From: Endobugula sp047619205
Lineage (GTDB): Bacteria > Pseudomonadota > Gammaproteobacteria > Pseudomonadales > Cellvibrionaceae
Direction: 5' to 3'
Assembly: GCA_047619205.1 (NCBI GenBank)
Contig: JBLHJR010000006.1
Span: 1 to 64,000, forward strand
Length of the DNA: 64,000 nucleotides
Below, one piece after another: positions 62,818-64,000 of this stretch (the first letter of the stretch is position 1; every line of letters begins with the position of its first letter). The notes beneath the pieces were generated by a model. The model was not told the DNA's origin and did no database searches. It saw only the letters and a program-made list of their open reading frames with translations. A program made the position numbers and the translations under genes.

Positions 62818-64000
62818 ATGAACACAAGCACAATACAAACGAGTCCTTGGGCGCCCTTCAAATCAAAGATTTTTAGTGCACTTTGGGTCTCTGGCATGAT
62901 ATCCACTATCGGTGTCAGAATGCATGAAGTGGGCGCTGCCTGGCTAATGACCTCGTTATCTTCAGACCCTTTAATGGTCGCATTGGTACAAACTGCCACC
63001 ACCCTGCCTATTTTTCTATTTGCCCTTCCCGCTGGTGCAGTGGCCGATGTTGTCAGCAAGCGCAAGCTGCTTATTATTGTACAAATAATGATGGCCATCG
63101 TAGCGGGCTTGCTCACCTACATTGTATTTAAAGGCACTATCACGCCTTTATTATTATTATCCTTTGTTTTTGCCCTCGGCACTGGCGCGGCCTTTGTTGC
63201 ACCCGCTAAACAAGCGATAGTACCTCAACTAATACCCAAAGAAGAACTGCAATCAGCTATTGCCTTAAACAGTGTTGGCTTCAATTTAAGCCGCACTATC
63301 GGCCCTGCAATAGCCGGCATAGCAATTACCACCATTGGCATTGCTGCACCCTTTGCCTTCAATGCCATTAGCTTTCTACTCATTATTGGCGCGCTATTAC
63401 AGTGGTGTCCCTTTAGAGTAATAGGCGACCTACCTAAGGAACAGATCCCCGGTGCCATAATGACCGGCTTGCGTTATGTCCGTTATAGCCAGCCACTAAA
63501 AGCAACACTCTGGAAAGCATTCTCCTTTTTTATTTCTGCCAGTGCATTTTGGGCAATGCTGCCATTACTCGTCAAGACAGAACTTAATGGTGATGCCAAA
63601 TTATTTGGATTATTAATTGGCATGATCGGTTTGGGGGCAGTTATAGGAGCCATTTCTCTGCCTAAAGTGAAACAAGCACTGACACCCAAACAATTAGTCA
63701 CTGTTGCATCGTTATTATTAATGGTGGTTTTTATCGTATCGGCATCAGTACAAATAGAAGCGCTAATCATGTTAGTTTGTGTCGTTTTTGGCGCTTGCTG
63801 GATTTGGATATTATCCACCTTCAATGTGTCTGCGCAATTATGTCTCCCTGATTGGGTCAGAGCCCGCGGCCTTTCCATTTATTTGATGGTATTCTTTGGC
63901 TCCATGAGCTTTGGCAGCCTTATATGGGGGCTGATAGCCAGTCAAATAGGCATATGCAATGCATTGTTTATCGCTGCCATCACGCTTGGCTTGGGTACAT
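62818..64000 (+). CDS. MFS transporter, truncated by the window edge
   Basis: 394 codons from ATG 62818 are visible with no stop before the edge. Eleven membrane helices can be counted. SALWVSGMISTIGVRMHEVGAAWLMTSL (in parts), FALPAGAVADVVSKRKLL and LNSVGFNLSRTIGPAIAG match the EntS-like/MFS_3 effector group. It is likely a drug or siderophore-type exporter. The C-terminus, perhaps ending with a further domain, is missing. Confidence 0.88.
   Translation, partial: MNTSTIQTSPWAPFKSKIFSALWVSGMISTIGVRMHEVGAAWLMTSLSSDPLMVALVQTATTLPIFLFALPAGAVADVVSKRKLLIIVQIMMAIVAGLLTYIVFKGTITPLLLLSFVFALGTGAAFVAPAKQAIVPQLIPKEELQSAIALNSVGFNLSRTIGPAIAGIAITTIGIAAPFAFNAISFLLIIGALLQWCPFRVIGDLPKEQIPGAIMTGLRYVRYSQPLKATLWKAFSFFISASAFWAMLPLLVKTELNGDAKLFGLLIGMIGLGAVIGAISLPKVKQALTPKQLVTVASLLLMVVFIVSASVQIEALIMLVCVVFGACWIWILSTFNVSAQLCLPDWVRARGLSIYLMVFFGSMSFGSLIWGLIASQIGICNALFIAAITLGLGT

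Overview
This 64 kb window is chromosomal DNA of a gammaproteobacterium, most likely a marine member of the Pseudomonadales/Cellvibrionales side of the class (inference). The main reason is gene order: pilG-pilH-pilI-pilJ-pilK-chpA-chpB-chpC on one side of gshB-tonB3-yqgE-ruvX, then pilU-pilT, yggS-proC-yggT-metX-metW-DUF4426-rdgB-hemW. This is the arrangement I know from Pseudomonas aeruginosa (about PA0386-PA0413), without the pyr genes that separate the two blocks there. I see no rRNA, tRNA, CRISPR array, prophage or transposase gene.

Layout. 1-1.7 kb: a partial unknown gene, DUF3301, the SOS gene yebG with a LexA box inside a 25-bp-arm palindrome, and a PqiA-like gene. 1.7-3.6 kb: a secreted COG4315 protein, an ECF sigma factor and its anti-sigma factor. 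3.6-15.7 kb: the Pil-Chp chemosensory system that controls type IV pili. 16-18.9 kb: gshB, tonB3, yqgE, ruvX. 18.9-21.2 kb: the pilus retraction ATPases pilU and pilT. 21.3-28.8 kb: proline, methionine, nucleotide-pool and haem genes, with a frameshifted DUF167 (yggU) remnant. 28.8-31.2 kb: engB between two inverted copies of a palindromic element, cytochrome c4, and a second kind of palindromic element. 31.2-33.7 kb: dsbA and a diguanylate cyclase.

33.8-47.5 kb is the most coherent accessory block. Twelve genes run in one direction from a LysR regulator: a DUF1445 protein (D-glutamate cyclase family), a DctPQM TRAP transporter, 5-oxoprolinase PxpABC, a short NAD-glutamate dehydrogenase and an OadGAB-type sodium pump. 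I read it as a 5-oxoproline/glutamate uptake and catabolism locus: import, ring opening to glutamate, oxidation to 2-oxoglutarate, then sodium-linked decarboxylation. The puzzle is that the OadA carboxyltransferase domain has lost its metal-binding aspartate, one metal-binding histidine and the active-site lysine, while its biotin domain and OadB look intact.

47.8-64 kb: a DUF4344 metallopeptidase, hemH, a CPXCG cysteine-rich gene split by a 155-bp TA-flanked inverted-repeat element (removing it restores the frame exactly), a CbiX-like chelatase, an unknown secreted protein, hisBHA without hisF, an AsmA protein, a membrane spermidine-synthase-like/TPR protein, purEK with a 12-bp tandem repeat in the purE 3' end, an EamA transporter and a truncated MFS transporter. 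At least five palindromic repeat elements (about 150-230 bp) lie in the 28-63 kb part. Protein calls rest on motifs and remembered family features; no database search was possible.
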